From Streptomyces sp. WAC 01529 (GTDB taxonomy: Bacteria; Actinomycetota; Actinomycetes; Streptomycetales; Streptomycetaceae), in NCBI RefSeq assembly GCF_003945545.1, contig NZ_CP029617.1:1871001-1935000 (forward strand): a stretch of 64,000 nt of DNA, read 5' to 3'. This document shows, in pieces, positions 30,982 to 40,232 of this stretch; positions within the stretch are counted from its first letter, which is position 1; each line of letters starts with the position of its first letter. The notes beneath the pieces were generated by a model that was not told the origin of the DNA, searched no databases, and saw only the letters and a list, made by a program, of their open reading frames with translations. The position numbers were made by a program, and so were the translations under genes.

Positions 30982-32051
30982 CCGGCGGTCCCGGCAGGCT
31001 TGGTGGTCTCGGCGGCCGCGCCGGTCTCGGCGACCGCCCCGCCGTCCCGCGCGCGCTCCGCGAGTCCCAGCGCGTACTCCGGCCACCACTGCCCGGCCTT
31101 CGGCCCGCCCCGGCACGTTCCGTCCGACTCGCCGGGCCGCTTGATCCACAGGTAGGCGTCGATCGCGGGATCACCCGTGTCGGTGGTGGGCGGGGTGCCG
31201 AGCGCGCGGCCCGGCGGGTTGCACCACGCCTCGCCCTCGGTGCCCGCGTAGGGGCCGTTGCCGTTGCGGCTGCTGTCGATGACGAAGTGCTTGCCGCCGC
31301 CGAGCGCGCCGGCGAGCCGATGCCCGTACTTCGCGCTCTCCTCGTTCGTATGGAAGTTGGAGACGTTCAGGGCGAAACCGTCGGCTTCGGCGATCCCGGC
31401 GCTGCGCAGCGGGGTGACCAGGCGCTGCTCGTCGGGGATCCACCCGGCGTTGCCCGCGTCGAGGTACACCTTGGTGTTCGGGCGGCTCTTGAGGCGCTGG
31501 ACGGCGTGGGCGAGCAGTTCGTAGCGCTCGGCGGCGACCGCTCCCTCACAGCCCGCCACCATGTGCGCGACGGCGTCCGGTTCCACGATGACGTACGCGG
31601 CCGAGGCACCGAGCCCCGAGGCGAAGTCGTCGATCCACTGGCGGTAGTGGGCGGCGTCGCGGGCGCCGCCGGACGAGTACGAGCCGCAGTCGCGCCGCGG
31701 GATGAAGTAGGCGACGAAGACCGGGGTGCGCCCCGCCATCGCCGCCGCCCCCAGCCGGGACCGGACGGTGGCGCCGGGCCCGTCGTCGCTGAACCACACG
31801 GCCTGGGGCCGGTCGGCGATGCGGTCGATGAGCCGGGCGTCGTCGAGGCGCCCCGCCGCCCGCCACTCCGCGGCCTGCCTGGCGGCGGCGGTGTCCGGGT
31901 CGACCCAGAAGAGGGGGGCGTCCTCGGCCGGGGCGCCTGCCGCGGCCGTACCGCCGGTGGCGGCGCCGAGGAGGAGGACAGCGGTGACGACCACCCGGAG
32001 CAGCGGGAACCGGGACCGGGGGCGGGCACGGAGAGAGGGTGGCTGGGACAC
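30978..32051 (-). CDS. Glycoside hydrolase family 6 (cellulase-type), secreted
   Basis: A 357-residue exported GH6 enzyme. The signal peptide (FPLLRVVVTAVLLLGAATG) is followed by PLFWVDPDTAA, AYFIPRRDCGSYSSGGA with the essential Asp of the loop, YVIVEPDAVA (catalytic acid Asp), LNVSNFHTNEES, FVIDSSRNGNGP and AYLWIKRPGESDGTC. This is the endoglucanase/cellobiohydrolase II fold. There is no cellulose-binding module, only a ~25-residue C-terminal tail rich in Ala/Thr. It is probably a beta-1,4-glucanase, but actinobacterial GH6 proteins without CBM may have other glucan substrates. Confidence 0.9.
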   Translation of the reverse strand: MSQPPSLRARPRSRFPLLRVVVTAVLLLGAATGGTAAAGAPAEDAPLFWVDPDTAAARQAAEWRAAGRLDDARLIDRIADRPQAVWFSDDGPGATVRSRLGAAAMAGRTPVFVAYFIPRRDCGSYSSGGARDAAHYRQWIDDFASGLGASAAYVIVEPDAVAHMVAGCEGAVAAERYELLAHAVQRLKSRPNTKVYLDAGNAGWIPDEQRLVTPLRSAGIAEADGFALNVSNFHTNEESAKYGHRLAGALGGGKHFVIDSSRNGNGPYAGTEGEAWCNPPGRALGTPPTTDTGDPAIDAYLWIKRPGESDGTCRGGPKAGQWWPEYALGLAERARDGGAVAETGAAAETTKPAGTAG

Positions 32052-32204
32052 CAGGCGGCTCCAGGTACTCGGCGCCGGTCCTGTCCGGCGCGTTCCCCGG
32101 AGTCTGCGGCGGCGCCGCTCCCGGCGGCGGCTCGTATCCCGCCAGAGCCCGGGAAAACCACCCTCCTGGCGGCGTGTCCCGGCAGAACGCCGGCGAGCCC
32201 GGCG

Positions 32205-33395
32205 TCAGGCCGCCTTCGCTACCCGCATCCGCCCGTACGCGTACACACAGCCCGCGAGCGCCAGGTCCGAGAGCAGCATGAAGCCGATCGAGTACGAGTC
32301 CTTGGCGCTGTAGATCGCGCCCATGACCAGGGGCGGGACGAAACCGCCGAGGCCGCCCACCGCGCCCACGATGCCCGTGACCGAGCCGACCTGCGGCTGC
32401 GGGGTGACCTGGGAGACGAGGGCGAAGACGCTGCCGCTCGCGGTGCCGAGGCCCGCCGCCATGGCGAGGAAGCAGATCGTGCCCATCGGATCCAGCGTCG
32501 GGTCGAAGGCCTGGATGACGGCGAAGAGAGCGACGACGGCGAGGGCGTACGAGGTGACCGTGGCCGGGTGGATCCGGTCGGAGAGCCAGCCGCCGATGGG
32601 CCGGAAGACGACGGTGACGAGCGCGAATCCGGCCGCCTTGGTCCCGGCGTCGGTGGGTGAGAGGTCGTACCAGGTCTTGAGGTAGGTGGGCAGGTAGACG
32701 CCGAAGGCGACGATCCCGCCGAAGCCGATCGCGTAAAGCGCCGACAGTTCCCAGGTGACCCGCAGCCGCCCGGCCTGCCCGAGCCGGGTGGTGAGCGCGC
32801 TGGTGGGCACGGGCCGGTCCGGGCGGTCGGTGATCAGCAGCGCGGCGAGCACCGCGAAGGCGGCAAGCGCGATCGCCACGACGACGAAGGGCAGGTTGTC
32901 GCCGTGCTCGGCGATGCGGGGCGTGAAGTATCCGGAGAGGGCCACTCCGCCCATGCCCATGCCGAAGACGCCGAGCGCGAAGCCTCTGCGGGCGGGCGGG
33001 AACCAGGAGTTGACGAGCGGGATGCCGATGGCGAACGTGGTGCCGCCGAGGCCCAGCAGGAAGCCGACGGCGAGCATCGCGAGGTAGCTGTTCCTGGCGG
33101 GGATGATCAGCAGCACCGGGACGATGGTGAGCGCGGAGACCAGGGGGAACATCAGCCGGGCGCCGTAGCGGTCGGTGAGCGCGCCGACCGGGACGCGGCC
33201 GAGCGAGCCGACGATCACCGGCACGGCGACCAGGAGCGACTGTTCGAAGGAGCTGAGTCCGAGCCGGTCCTTGAAGTCGCTGCCGAGCGGCGCCACCAGG
33301 TCCCAGGCCCAGAAGGTGAGCGTGAAGCCGACCGTGGCGACGGCCAGGTTGCGGTAGGCGGCTGCGGAGGGCTTGGCTGCGCGAGTGTCGTCCAC
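32205..33395 (-). CDS. narK: NarK-type nitrate/nitrite MFS transporter
   Basis: A 396-residue MFS protein with 12 predicted helices. The first half has WDLVAPLGSDFKDRLGLSS and the loop GALTDRYGARL; the glycine-rich nitrate signature appears as GFLLGLGGTTFAIGIPLVNSWFPP and, in the second half, VGSVTGIVGAVGGLGGFVPPLVMG. These are the features of NarK2-like porters exchanging or co-transporting nitrate and nitrite. No nitrate reductase gene is in this window. It lies between GH6 and the uracil-DNA glycosylase with no close coupling. Confidence 0.85.
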   Translation of the reverse strand: MDDTRAAKPSAAAYRNLAVATVGFTLTFWAWDLVAPLGSDFKDRLGLSSFEQSLLVAVPVIVGSLGRVPVGALTDRYGARLMFPLVSALTIVPVLLIIPARNSYLAMLAVGFLLGLGGTTFAIGIPLVNSWFPPARRGFALGVFGMGMGGVALSGYFTPRIAEHGDNLPFVVVAIALAAFAVLAALLITDRPDRPVPTSALTTRLGQAGRLRVTWELSALYAIGFGGIVAFGVYLPTYLKTWYDLSPTDAGTKAAGFALVTVVFRPIGGWLSDRIHPATVTSYALAVVALFAVIQAFDPTLDPMGTICFLAMAAGLGTASGSVFALVSQVTPQPQVGSVTGIVGAVGGLGGFVPPLVMGAIYSAKDSYSIGFMLLSDLALAGCVYAYGRMRVAKAA

Positions 33396-33428
33396 GTCCT
33401 CACGCTAGGAATCACCGTGCGGCGCGGC

Positions 33429-34151
33429 TCACTGTGCTGGGCCATCCGGGTGCAGTCCCGCCTCCGTGGCGGCCGTGCGCAGCACGTCCCGCAGCATCGT
33501 GGGCGTCAGCCTGCCGGTGAACGTGTTGCGCTGGCTGACGTGGAAGCAGCCGAAGAGGTCGATGCCCTTCCCCTCGGGGCCGCCCGGCAGGACCACGTGC
33601 GCCCCGTGCCCGAACGCGGGGCGCGGCTTCGGCACCTGCCAGCCCGCCGCGGTGAAGGCGGGCAGCGCGGCCTGCCAGCCGAAGCCACCGAGGACGACGA
33701 CCGCCTTGAGCGTCGGCGCGAGCAGTTTCAGCTCGCTCACCAGCCAGGGGCGGCAGGTGTCGCGCTCCTGTGTGGTGGGCTTGTTGGCGGGCGGGGCGCA
33801 GTGCACGGGTGAGGTGATGCGGGTGCCGTACAGGGTCAGCCCGTCGTCGGCGCTCTCGGCGGTGGGGCGCGAGGCCAGGCCGACGTCGTAGAGCGCCGGG
33901 TAGAGGAATTCGCCGGAGCGGTCGCCGGTGAACATCCGCCCCGTGCGGTTCGCGCCGTGTGCGGCGGGCGCGAGGCCGATGATCAGGAGCGAGGCGTCGT
34001 GCGGGCCGAAGCCGGGCACCGGGCGTCCCCAGTACGTCCAGTCCTCGAAGGCGGCGCGCTTGGTGCGCGCGACCTCCTCGCGCCAGTCGACGAGGCGGGG
34101 GCAGGCGCGGCAGCCGGTGATCCGCTCGTCCAGTTCGCTCAGGCCGTCCAT
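33429..34151 (-). CDS. Type 5 uracil-DNA glycosylase (UdgB-like)
   Basis: A 240-residue DNA-repair enzyme. Cysteine pairs at the N-terminus (TGCRACPRLVDW) and in the middle (HCAPPANKPTT then DTCRPW) are the four [4Fe-4S] ligands of family 4/5 glycosylases. Motif I is GLAPAAHGANRTGRMFTGD, with Ala rather than the Asp/Glu catalytic residue of other families, as in UdgB. The ending GCFHVSQRNTFTGRLT is motif III. The ATG at 34151 has GGTGGAGG upstream. A GTACG-rich imperfect palindrome (34159-34181) overlaps the region just upstream. Confidence 0.9.
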   Translation of the reverse strand: MDGLSELDERITGCRACPRLVDWREEVARTKRAAFEDWTYWGRPVPGFGPHDASLLIIGLAPAAHGANRTGRMFTGDRSGEFLYPALYDVGLASRPTAESADDGLTLYGTRITSPVHCAPPANKPTTQERDTCRPWLVSELKLLAPTLKAVVVLGGFGWQAALPAFTAAGWQVPKPRPAFGHGAHVVLPGGPEGKGIDLFGCFHVSQRNTFTGRLTPTMLRDVLRTAATEAGLHPDGPAQ

Positions 34152-34158
34152 GCCCTCC

Positions 34159-34181
34159 ACCGTACGGAACGTACGTACGGT
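34159..34181. promoter_or_regulatory. ACCGTACG inverted repeat at the glycosylase start
   Basis: ACCGTACG (34159-34166) and CGTACGGT (34174-34181) form an inverted repeat with a 7-nt spacer directly upstream of the UdgB start at 34151. It contains GAAC but not a full actinobacterial LexA box (GAAC-N4-GTTC), so SOS control is not supported. Many GTACG words occur by chance in this genome. Confidence 0.35.
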
Positions 34182-34231
34182 CAAGTCGCCGCGGCCCCCA
34201 CCCGCTCGGCTCGGCGCCCCCGTCCGCCCGC

Positions 34232-35782
34232 TCAGGTCAGCACCGCCCCCAGCGCCACGAACCCGCAGATCAGCAGGAACAGCACGGCGAGCAGCGGCCA
34301 CACGAACCGCAGGTACCTGTCGTAGCCGACCTTCGCCAGCGCCACGCCGCCGATGGTCACCGCGGTCGTCGGCACCCACAGGTTCATCCAGCCGCTGGCC
34401 GCCTGCCAGGCCGTCACGACGACCGCGCGCGGGACGCCGGCGAAGTCGGCGAGCGGGGCGAGGATCGGCATGGCGAGCGTGGCGTGGCCGGAGGTGGAGG
34501 GGATCAGGAAGGCGAGCGGGAGGTTCACGACGAAGACGATGACCGCGAAGAGCCCGGACGAGGTCCCCTTCACCACACCCTCGATGGAGTGCAGGACGGT
34601 GTCCGTGATCTTCGAGTTGTTCATGATCGTCGTGACGCCCCGGGCCAGCAGGATGACCAGCGCGGGCGAGACGAAGTCGGCCGCGCCCTGGATGATCGTC
34701 GAGCTGAGCCGCTGCTCCCCCATCCGCGCGACGAGCCCGACGAGGACGGCCGCGCAGAGGAAGAGGGCCGCCAACTGCGGGAAGGACCAGCCGAGTTCGA
34801 AGCCGTACGGGGTGGCGTCGGCGTCGCCGGTGAGCGCGCTCGACCAGGGCACCACCGAGAAGATCATGAACGCGAAGACGAGCGCCGTCGCGACGAGCAC
34901 GGTCTTGTGCAGCCGGGTCAGCTCCGGCACCTCGCTCGCGCCCTCCGCGGCCCGCTCGCGGTCCCGGTCGCCCGGCAGGAACCCCGAGAGCGAGCGCTCC
35001 GGGTCGCGCCGCACGCGCGCGGCGTAGCGGATGACGTATGCCACCGTGACCGCGGTGAGCACGACCCACATGGCGAAGCGCAGCACGATGCCGTCGCCGA
35101 GGGAGATGTCGGCGGCGGAGGAGGCCACGCCCGTCGCGAAGGGGTTCACCGTCGAGCACAGCACGCCGACGCCCGCGCCGAGGATGATGACGCCGACGGC
35201 GGTCATGCGGTCGTAGCCGAGGGCGAGCATCAGCGGCACGATCAGCCCGTAGAAGCCGAGCGTCTCCTCGGCGAAGCCCTCGACGGTGCCGAGGACGGAG
35301 AAGACGACCATGACCCCGGCGATCAGCAGCGCCCCGCGCTCCCGCAGCCGGTGCGCGAGCCGCCCGATGCCCCGGTCGAGGGCGCCGGTGGCGAAGACGA
35401 CGGTGATGAAGGCCCCGATGGCGAGCACGAACAGGAAGACGCCCGCGCTGCCGTACAGGGCGCCCACGTTGTCGGGCGCGACGAACCCGCTCTTCTCGTC
35501 CTGGATGCCGTAGAGGCCGTTGACGGGCGCGAGGAACAGGTCGTTGAGGCGGTCGACGAAGGACTGGCCGGAGTCGACGCGGTGGTAGGTGCCTTCGACG
35601 GGGGCGCCGGAGTCGTTCCGGTCGTACTGCCCGGAGGGGATGAGGAAGGCGAGCAGCCAGACGGCGACGGTGACGACGGCGAGTACCGTCAGCGCGCTGG
35701 GAAAGGTGAACTTCCGCTTACCCCGCTCCCCCGAGGGGCCTTCGGCCGGGTCACCGCCGACCGGCGTCTCGGTGGCGCTCAC
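34232..35782 (-). CDS. YfcC / C4-dicarboxylate-carrier-like membrane protein
   Basis: A 516-residue membrane protein with about 12 hydrophobic segments. Diagnostic stretches are FLIPSGQYDR after the first helix, VFSVLGTVEGFAEETLGFYGL, ILGAGVGVLCSTVNPFATG and, near the end, FLIPSTSGHATLAMPILAPLADFAGV. These match the YfcC/DcuC-related (PF03606) carriers thought to move amino acids, peptides or dicarboxylates. The GTG start overlaps the stop of the upstream M20 dipeptidase (GTGA), suggesting it carries the substrate or product of that enzyme. Confidence 0.88.
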   Translation of the reverse strand: MSATETPVGGDPAEGPSGERGKRKFTFPSALTVLAVVTVAVWLLAFLIPSGQYDRNDSGAPVEGTYHRVDSGQSFVDRLNDLFLAPVNGLYGIQDEKSGFVAPDNVGALYGSAGVFLFVLAIGAFITVVFATGALDRGIGRLAHRLRERGALLIAGVMVVFSVLGTVEGFAEETLGFYGLIVPLMLALGYDRMTAVGVIILGAGVGVLCSTVNPFATGVASSAADISLGDGIVLRFAMWVVLTAVTVAYVIRYAARVRRDPERSLSGFLPGDRDRERAAEGASEVPELTRLHKTVLVATALVFAFMIFSVVPWSSALTGDADATPYGFELGWSFPQLAALFLCAAVLVGLVARMGEQRLSSTIIQGAADFVSPALVILLARGVTTIMNNSKITDTVLHSIEGVVKGTSSGLFAVIVFVVNLPLAFLIPSTSGHATLAMPILAPLADFAGVPRAVVVTAWQAASGWMNLWVPTTAVTIGGVALAKVGYDRYLRFVWPLLAVLFLLICGFVALGAVLT

Positions 35783-37137
35783 ACCGCACCGCCTTCCGTC
35801 CGGAAGCCCGCCGCGTACTCCCGTACGAAGGCGCACAGGGCGACGACGGTGTTGCGCAGCTCGGAGAAGAGGACGCGCTCGTTCGGGGCATGCAGATTGC
35901 ACATGCCGTCCTGGGCGCCGAAGAGCAGCACCTCCGCGTCGGGCACCGCCGCGGCGAGACCGTTGACCAGCGGAATCGAGCCGCCGCTCGCGACGTACGA
36001 GGCGTCCGTGCCCCAGGCCTCCTTGAGCGCGGCGCGCGCGGCGCGGTAGGCGGGCCCGCCGGTGGCGGCCTCGTAACCGGGCCCGGAGTCGCCGGGGGTG
36101 ACGGTGAGCGGGACACCGAAGGGCTTGAGTGAACGCAGGTGGGCGACGAGCGCGGCCTGCGCCTCCTTCGGGTCCTGCCGGGGGTGGAACCGCAGGTTCA
36201 GCTTGGCGCGGGCATACGGCACGACAGCGGACGCCCCATGGTCGACGCTCGGCGCGTCCAGCCCGATCACGGTGATCGCGGGCCCGCTCCACAGCCGCTC
36301 GCCGAGACTGCCGCTGCCCATCAGCGGCATGCCCTCGCGCACACCCGCGAGCGCGCGGAACTCCTCTTCCGTGTATGTCGTCCCGCTCCAGTCCTCGCGT
36401 CGCAGCCCCGCGACCGCGACATCCCCGTGCACGTCGTGGAGGGTGGCGAGCGCCTTCAGGAGCACGAGCAGCGCGTCGGGCGCCGCGCCGCCGAAGCCGC
36501 CGCTGTGGCGCGGCTCGTCGAGGGTGCGGACCTCCACCACCAGCTCGCAGGCGCCGCGCAGGCCGGTGGTGAGGGTGGGGGTGCCCGGGCGGAGGTTGCC
36601 GAGGTCGGCGATGACCATGGCGTCGCAGGCGAACCGCTCCGGATCGGTGGGCGGATAGTCGTCGAAGACGCTGCCGTACTCCTCCTGCCCCTCGATGACG
36701 ATCTTGACGCCGACCGGCGGCCGCCCCGCGAAGGCCCGCACCATCCCGAGGTGCGCGATGACGTTGCCCTTGTCGTCCGCGATGCCCCGGGCGCGCAGGC
36801 CGCCCTCCACGGGGGTCGGCTCGAAGGGCGGCGATGCCCACAGTGCCTCGTCGCCCGGGGGCTGCACGTCGTAGTGGGCGTAGAGCAGGACGGTCGGCGC
36901 GCCGGTCACCGGGGCCGGGATCTCGCCGTAGACCACGGGGGCGGTCCCCGGCAGGTCGAGCCGCTCGACGCGCGGGACACCGGCGTCCCGGAGCAGCCCG
37001 GCCACCAGGTCGTGGGCCTGCTCGACCGGCGCGGCCGGGAACCCGGGGAAGGCGATCGAGGGGATCGCGGCGAGCCGTTCGAGATCGGCCCGCAACCCGC
37101 CCATCAAACCGTCGACGGTGGCTTCGAAAGACGTCAT
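35779..37137 (-). CDS. M20-family dipeptidase
   Basis: A 452-residue metallopeptidase. Zinc-ligand motifs are LLYAHYDVQPPGDEALW (H and catalytic D), RGIADDKGN (bridging Asp), EGQEEYGS (general base Glu and ligand) and VIADLGN, with a later His in QDGMCNLHAPNERV. The insertion after EGQEEYGS is the dimerisation domain. This is the carnosinase/CNDP-like M20 subfamily acting on dipeptides. The ATG at 37137 has AGGGG 8 nt upstream; a GTG at 37146 would add three residues. Coupled to the downstream carrier, it probably forms a peptide uptake/hydrolysis unit. Confidence 0.9.
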   Translation of the reverse strand: MTSFEATVDGLMGGLRADLERLAAIPSIAFPGFPAAPVEQAHDLVAGLLRDAGVPRVERLDLPGTAPVVYGEIPAPVTGAPTVLLYAHYDVQPPGDEALWASPPFEPTPVEGGLRARGIADDKGNVIAHLGMVRAFAGRPPVGVKIVIEGQEEYGSVFDDYPPTDPERFACDAMVIADLGNLRPGTPTLTTGLRGACELVVEVRTLDEPRHSGGFGGAAPDALLVLLKALATLHDVHGDVAVAGLRREDWSGTTYTEEEFRALAGVREGMPLMGSGSLGERLWSGPAITVIGLDAPSVDHGASAVVPYARAKLNLRFHPRQDPKEAQAALVAHLRSLKPFGVPLTVTPGDSGPGYEAATGGPAYRAARAALKEAWGTDASYVASGGSIPLVNGLAAAVPDAEVLLFGAQDGMCNLHAPNERVLFSELRNTVVALCAFVREYAAGFRTEGGAV

Positions 37138-37280
37138 GGGCAGCACCCCTGGGAGTCGTACGACACGTGCGGACCGGTTTGTTGCGATAGATCCGGATTA
37201 TCGACGGCGGGGGTCAGCGGATTCCGGACGGCTCGCCGGGAGGCGGGCACGGCGCGCCGGAGCCGGACTATGGTCGGGGC

Positions 37281-37766
37281 ATGGCTTCGGAGACTTCAGG
37301 AGGCGGCACGGTCCGCACGGCGGGCGGCGCTCCGGCGGGCGGTGCGTCGGCGGGCGGCGCTCCGGCGGGCAACGCCGGTGCGGGGAACGCCGGCGAGGGC
37401 TCGGTGCGTGTCGACAGCTGGATCTGGTCGGTCCGCCTCGTCAAGACGCGCTCGATGGGCGCCGCCGCCTGCAAGGGCGGCCATGTGCGGGTCAACGGCG
37501 TGCGCGTCAAGCCCGCGCACGGTGTGCGCGTGGGCGACGAGGTGCGTCTGCGGGAGGCGGGCGGCCGGGAGCGGATCGTCATCGTCAAGCGTGTGATCCG
37601 CAAGCGCGTCGGCGCGCCGGTCGCCGTCGAGGCGTATGTCGACAACAGCCCGCCGCCCCCGCCGCGCGAGGCCGTGGCCCCGGCGGGCATCCGCGACCGG
37701 GGCGCGGGCCGCCCCACGAAGCGGGACCGCCGCGAGATGGAACGCCTGCGGGGCATGGAGGGCTAG
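37281..37766 (+). CDS. S4-domain RNA-binding protein (Hsp15-like)
   Basis: A 161-residue protein with an S4 RNA-binding domain at about 43-90 (VRVDSWIWSVRLVKTRSMGAAACKGGHVRVNG), as in Hsp15, which binds stalled 50S subunits with attached peptidyl-tRNA, or in RlmI-like accessory proteins. A basic C-terminal tail ends RPTKRDRREMERLRG. The N-terminal 40 residues are a Gly/Ala/Ser-rich repeat (GGAPAGGASAGGAPAG), another in-frame tandem repeat in this window. The gene is divergent from the M20 dipeptidase. Confidence 0.85.
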   Translation: MASETSGGGTVRTAGGAPAGGASAGGAPAGNAGAGNAGEGSVRVDSWIWSVRLVKTRSMGAAACKGGHVRVNGVRVKPAHGVRVGDEVRLREAGGRERIVIVKRVIRKRVGAPVAVEAYVDNSPPPPPREAVAPAGIRDRGAGRPTKRDRREMERLRGMEG

Positions 37767-37806
37767 CGAGCCGGGCCCCGGAGGCCGTTCCCCGAGGAGC
37801 CGGGTC

Positions 37807-38253
37807 TCACCCCCGGAGGCGGGCGATCAGCTTCGTCGTCTCGTCGCGCCGCGCCCACGCGATCCAGGCCAGCGGCACGATCAGGATCAGCGGCGTCGCC
37901 GCGTTCTCCCCGCCGAACTGGGTGACCGTCACGATGAACGCGCCGGCCATCAGACCGATGAACGCCGTCGCGGCGACCGAGGACAGCAGCGGCACCAACA
38001 GCGCGATCGCGCCGAGCAGTTCCAGCGCGCCGATGGTGTACATGCCGGGCGCGCCCCAGCCGAGCTTGTCGAAGGACTCCGCGGCGGTGGGGTGCGCGAT
38101 CAGCTTGGGCACCCCGCTCGCGACGGCGAAGAACACGCCGAGGAAGACCTGGAGGGTGCGCAGCGCTATGCGGGCGCCGCGGCCACGGGGGCCGGTGCGG
38201 GCGGTGGTGGCCGCGGCGACGGTGGCGGGAGCGGTGGCGGCGGGCGCGGTCAT
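37807..38253 (-). CDS. DoxX family membrane protein
   Basis: A 148-residue protein with four membrane helices of the DoxX type: LRTLQVFLGVFFAVASGVPKLIAH, a GMYTIGALELLGAIALLVP helix and a TAFIGLMAGAFIVTVTQFGG segment. The N-terminus is a 25-residue Ala/Thr-rich cytoplasmic tail. DoxX homologues take part in respiratory or oxidative-stress complexes; the partner here is unknown. TGTCTATACC, 80 bp upstream on the gene strand, resembles a -10 region. It is convergent with the S4 gene. Confidence 0.85.
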   Translation of the reverse strand: MTAPAATAPATVAAATTARTGPRGRGARIALRTLQVFLGVFFAVASGVPKLIAHPTAAESFDKLGWGAPGMYTIGALELLGAIALLVPLLSSVAATAFIGLMAGAFIVTVTQFGGENAATPLILIVPLAWIAWARRDETTKLIARLRG

Positions 38254-38390
38254 GGTGTCTCCTCGGTGAGCGGGGCGCGCGGGCCGGCACCCTGGGGTTC
38301 TCCGGTCTGCCGCGCTGCTGTGCTGTCACCGGTATAGACAGGCCCGCGCCACGAAACTCATCGCGTCGCCCCGGCCTTTTCCCGCCCAGT

Positions 38391-39095
38391 TCAGCCCATG
38401 GGCACCGCCCGTACCCAAGTGCCGTCGTCCGTCAGGTACTTGTCGACCTTCAGGCCCGCCTCCGCGAGCGCGTCCTCGAACTGGGACCGGGTGAGCGGCC
38501 GGGCGCGGAACGTCTGCGTCCATACGGCGTCCGGGAAGACGTACTCCGCACGGACCTCGTTCACCCCGTCCCCGACGGGCTCCGAGGAGACGATGCGGAT
38601 GGTGCAGCCGCCGGAATCGACGCGCTCCCTCGGCACGTTCGTGTGGTAATCCTCGCTCTGCCGCTGGATCAGCACGCAGCCGCCGTCCGTGACATGGCTC
38701 CGGCAGACCCGCAGCATCCCGCGCCGCACCGCCGCGTCCCCGGTGTGCACGAGGAACGAGGCGAGCATCACCACGGCGAACTTCTCGTCCAGGTCGAGCC
38801 GTTCGATCGGGCTCCGCACCGTGCGCACCCCGCCGTCGAGCGCGGCGACCTTCTCCAGCATCTCGGCGGACTCGTCGACGGCCGTCACGCGGAAGCCCCG
38901 CTCCAGGAGCGGCCGCGTCACCCGGCCCACCCCGCTGCCCAGTTCGAGGATGTGCGCCCCGGGCGGCACCGCCCCGGCGATGACGTCGGGCTCGTCCCCC
39001 ACCGCCAGGCGCGCGTACATGTCGACCGCGCAGCCGTCCGGCGTGATCGCGCCGGGTCCCGTCCCCTCGTACCCCTCACGCATCTCCACACTCAT
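38391..39095 (-). CDS. Class I SAM-dependent methyltransferase
   Basis: A 234-residue methyltransferase with motif I HILELGSGVGRVTRPLLERG, motif II VTAVDESAEML, motif IV EKFAVVMLASFLVHTGD and the post-motif CRSHVTDGGCVLIQRQSE. It is a single domain without a fusion. The substrate is unknown. It precedes DoxX on the same strand with a 137-bp gap and follows the N-acyltransferase gene, from which it is separated by 57 bp. Confidence 0.85.
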   Translation of the reverse strand: MSVEMREGYEGTGPGAITPDGCAVDMYARLAVGDEPDVIAGAVPPGAHILELGSGVGRVTRPLLERGFRVTAVDESAEMLEKVAALDGGVRTVRSPIERLDLDEKFAVVMLASFLVHTGDAAVRRGMLRVCRSHVTDGGCVLIQRQSEDYHTNVPRERVDSGGCTIRIVSSEPVGDGVNEVRAEYVFPDAVWTQTFRARPLTRSQFEDALAEAGLKVDKYLTDDGTWVRAVPMG

Positions 39096-39152
39096 GCCCC
39101 GCCAACGAAGCGTGACCCGGCGCCGTTCCAGGCCGCGCCCGCGGCTCCCCTC

Positions 39153-40142
39153 CTACAGCGGGAACCAGCCATGCCCTCCGTACCAGTGGCCGCCCGCCCG
39201 CAGATGGTCGCCGATCGCCCTCTCCACCTTGGTGCGCCTGGGCAGTTCGGCGACGGGGAGGTCCGGGTCGCCGAAGACGAACCGGACGGGGTCGCCGTCG
39301 TCCGGCTCGTCCCCGTAGCCGTCCGCCAGGCGGAAACGCTCCTGGAAGCGGACGATGTTCGAATCCGTGGGCAGATACTCCCTCAGCTGCGGATCGAGCA
39401 GCCAGGAGTGGCAGACAGCTGTCTCATATCGCTCCTCGGGGAAGTGGCGGGCGAAGAACTCCTTCGCCAGTTCGATCGACCGGTCGCAGGCGCGGGGCGT
39501 CAGCGGCCCCCGGAAGTCGTTGATGTGGAGGTTCAGACAGGGGTCGCCGGGGCCCGCGGTGTGCCCGGCGGCGGCCGTCGCGCCGCCCATGCGGTCGCCG
39601 AGGACGGCGCGCTGGAACTGCAGCCGTCCCAGCTGGTACAGCTCGCCCCGGAAGTGCAGGCCGTTCCAGCCCGGCACGGTCAGGCCGGTGCTGCCCCGCA
39701 CCTTGCGGTGGACCGCCATGTGCCGCCCGAGGTCGGCGAGGGTGCGGCGCGAGATGTCGTCGGGGATGCCCAGGTCGCGGTGGTGGGCCCGCGCGCTCGG
39801 CAGCGCCGCCACATACACGTACACGAAGAAGCAGCGTCCCAGCTCGCCCCACTCCTCGGGGAGCGCCGGGACCCTGCCGCCCCTTCCGACGGTCCCCGTG
39901 TCGCGTACGAGCGCGTCGACGCAGCGGTCGAGCAGCCACCGTGCCTCCGGGTCCGCCCAGAGCCGGTCGCGCAGCGCCACGAGACCGTTGATGTCCTCGT
40001 GCGGCACGGCGAGGTCGAGCAGTACCTCCGGCAGCTCGTCGGCCTCGGGAAGCCACGCGCGCGTGGGCGGCTCGCCCGCGCGCTCCAGCTCCTCCAGCCA
40101 GGCGGCCTGCTCGCCGCCGGCCGCCCTGAGCGCGTCCAGCAC
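39153..40142 (-). CDS. NAT_N / GNAT_C acyltransferase-domain protein
   Basis: A 329-residue protein that I recognise as the actinobacterial acyltransferase-domain family with an N-terminal NAT_N helical domain and a C-terminal GNAT-like fold. Seen here are LGRCFFVYVYVAALPSARAHHRDLGIPDD, VPGWNGLHFRGELYQLGRLQFQRAVLG and LNLHINDFRGPLTPRACDRSIELAKEFFARHF. The substrate and acyl donor are unknown. It lies divergent from the DUF6343 gene. The family call is moderate: the two-domain layout is clear, catalytic residues are not. Confidence 0.7.
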   Translation of the reverse strand: MLDALRAAGGEQAAWLEELERAGEPPTRAWLPEADELPEVLLDLAVPHEDINGLVALRDRLWADPEARWLLDRCVDALVRDTGTVGRGGRVPALPEEWGELGRCFFVYVYVAALPSARAHHRDLGIPDDISRRTLADLGRHMAVHRKVRGSTGLTVPGWNGLHFRGELYQLGRLQFQRAVLGDRMGGATAAAGHTAGPGDPCLNLHINDFRGPLTPRACDRSIELAKEFFARHFPEERYETAVCHSWLLDPQLREYLPTDSNIVRFQERFRLADGYGDEPDDGDPVRFVFGDPDLPVAELPRRTKVERAIGDHLRAGGHWYGGHGWFPL

Positions 40143-40232
40143 GTTCCCACCCTCTTCGTCGTGGATCCCGTCAGGGATCTCGTCGCTGATTTACGTCGGG
40201 AATCCGGTCCGGAATCTACCCTGGGAGGAGGA

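Noticed and set aside
34159..34181. SOS (LexA) box at the uracil-DNA glycosylase gene
   Set aside because: It has GAAC followed by four bases and GTAC rather than GTTC, so the actinobacterial LexA consensus is not met.
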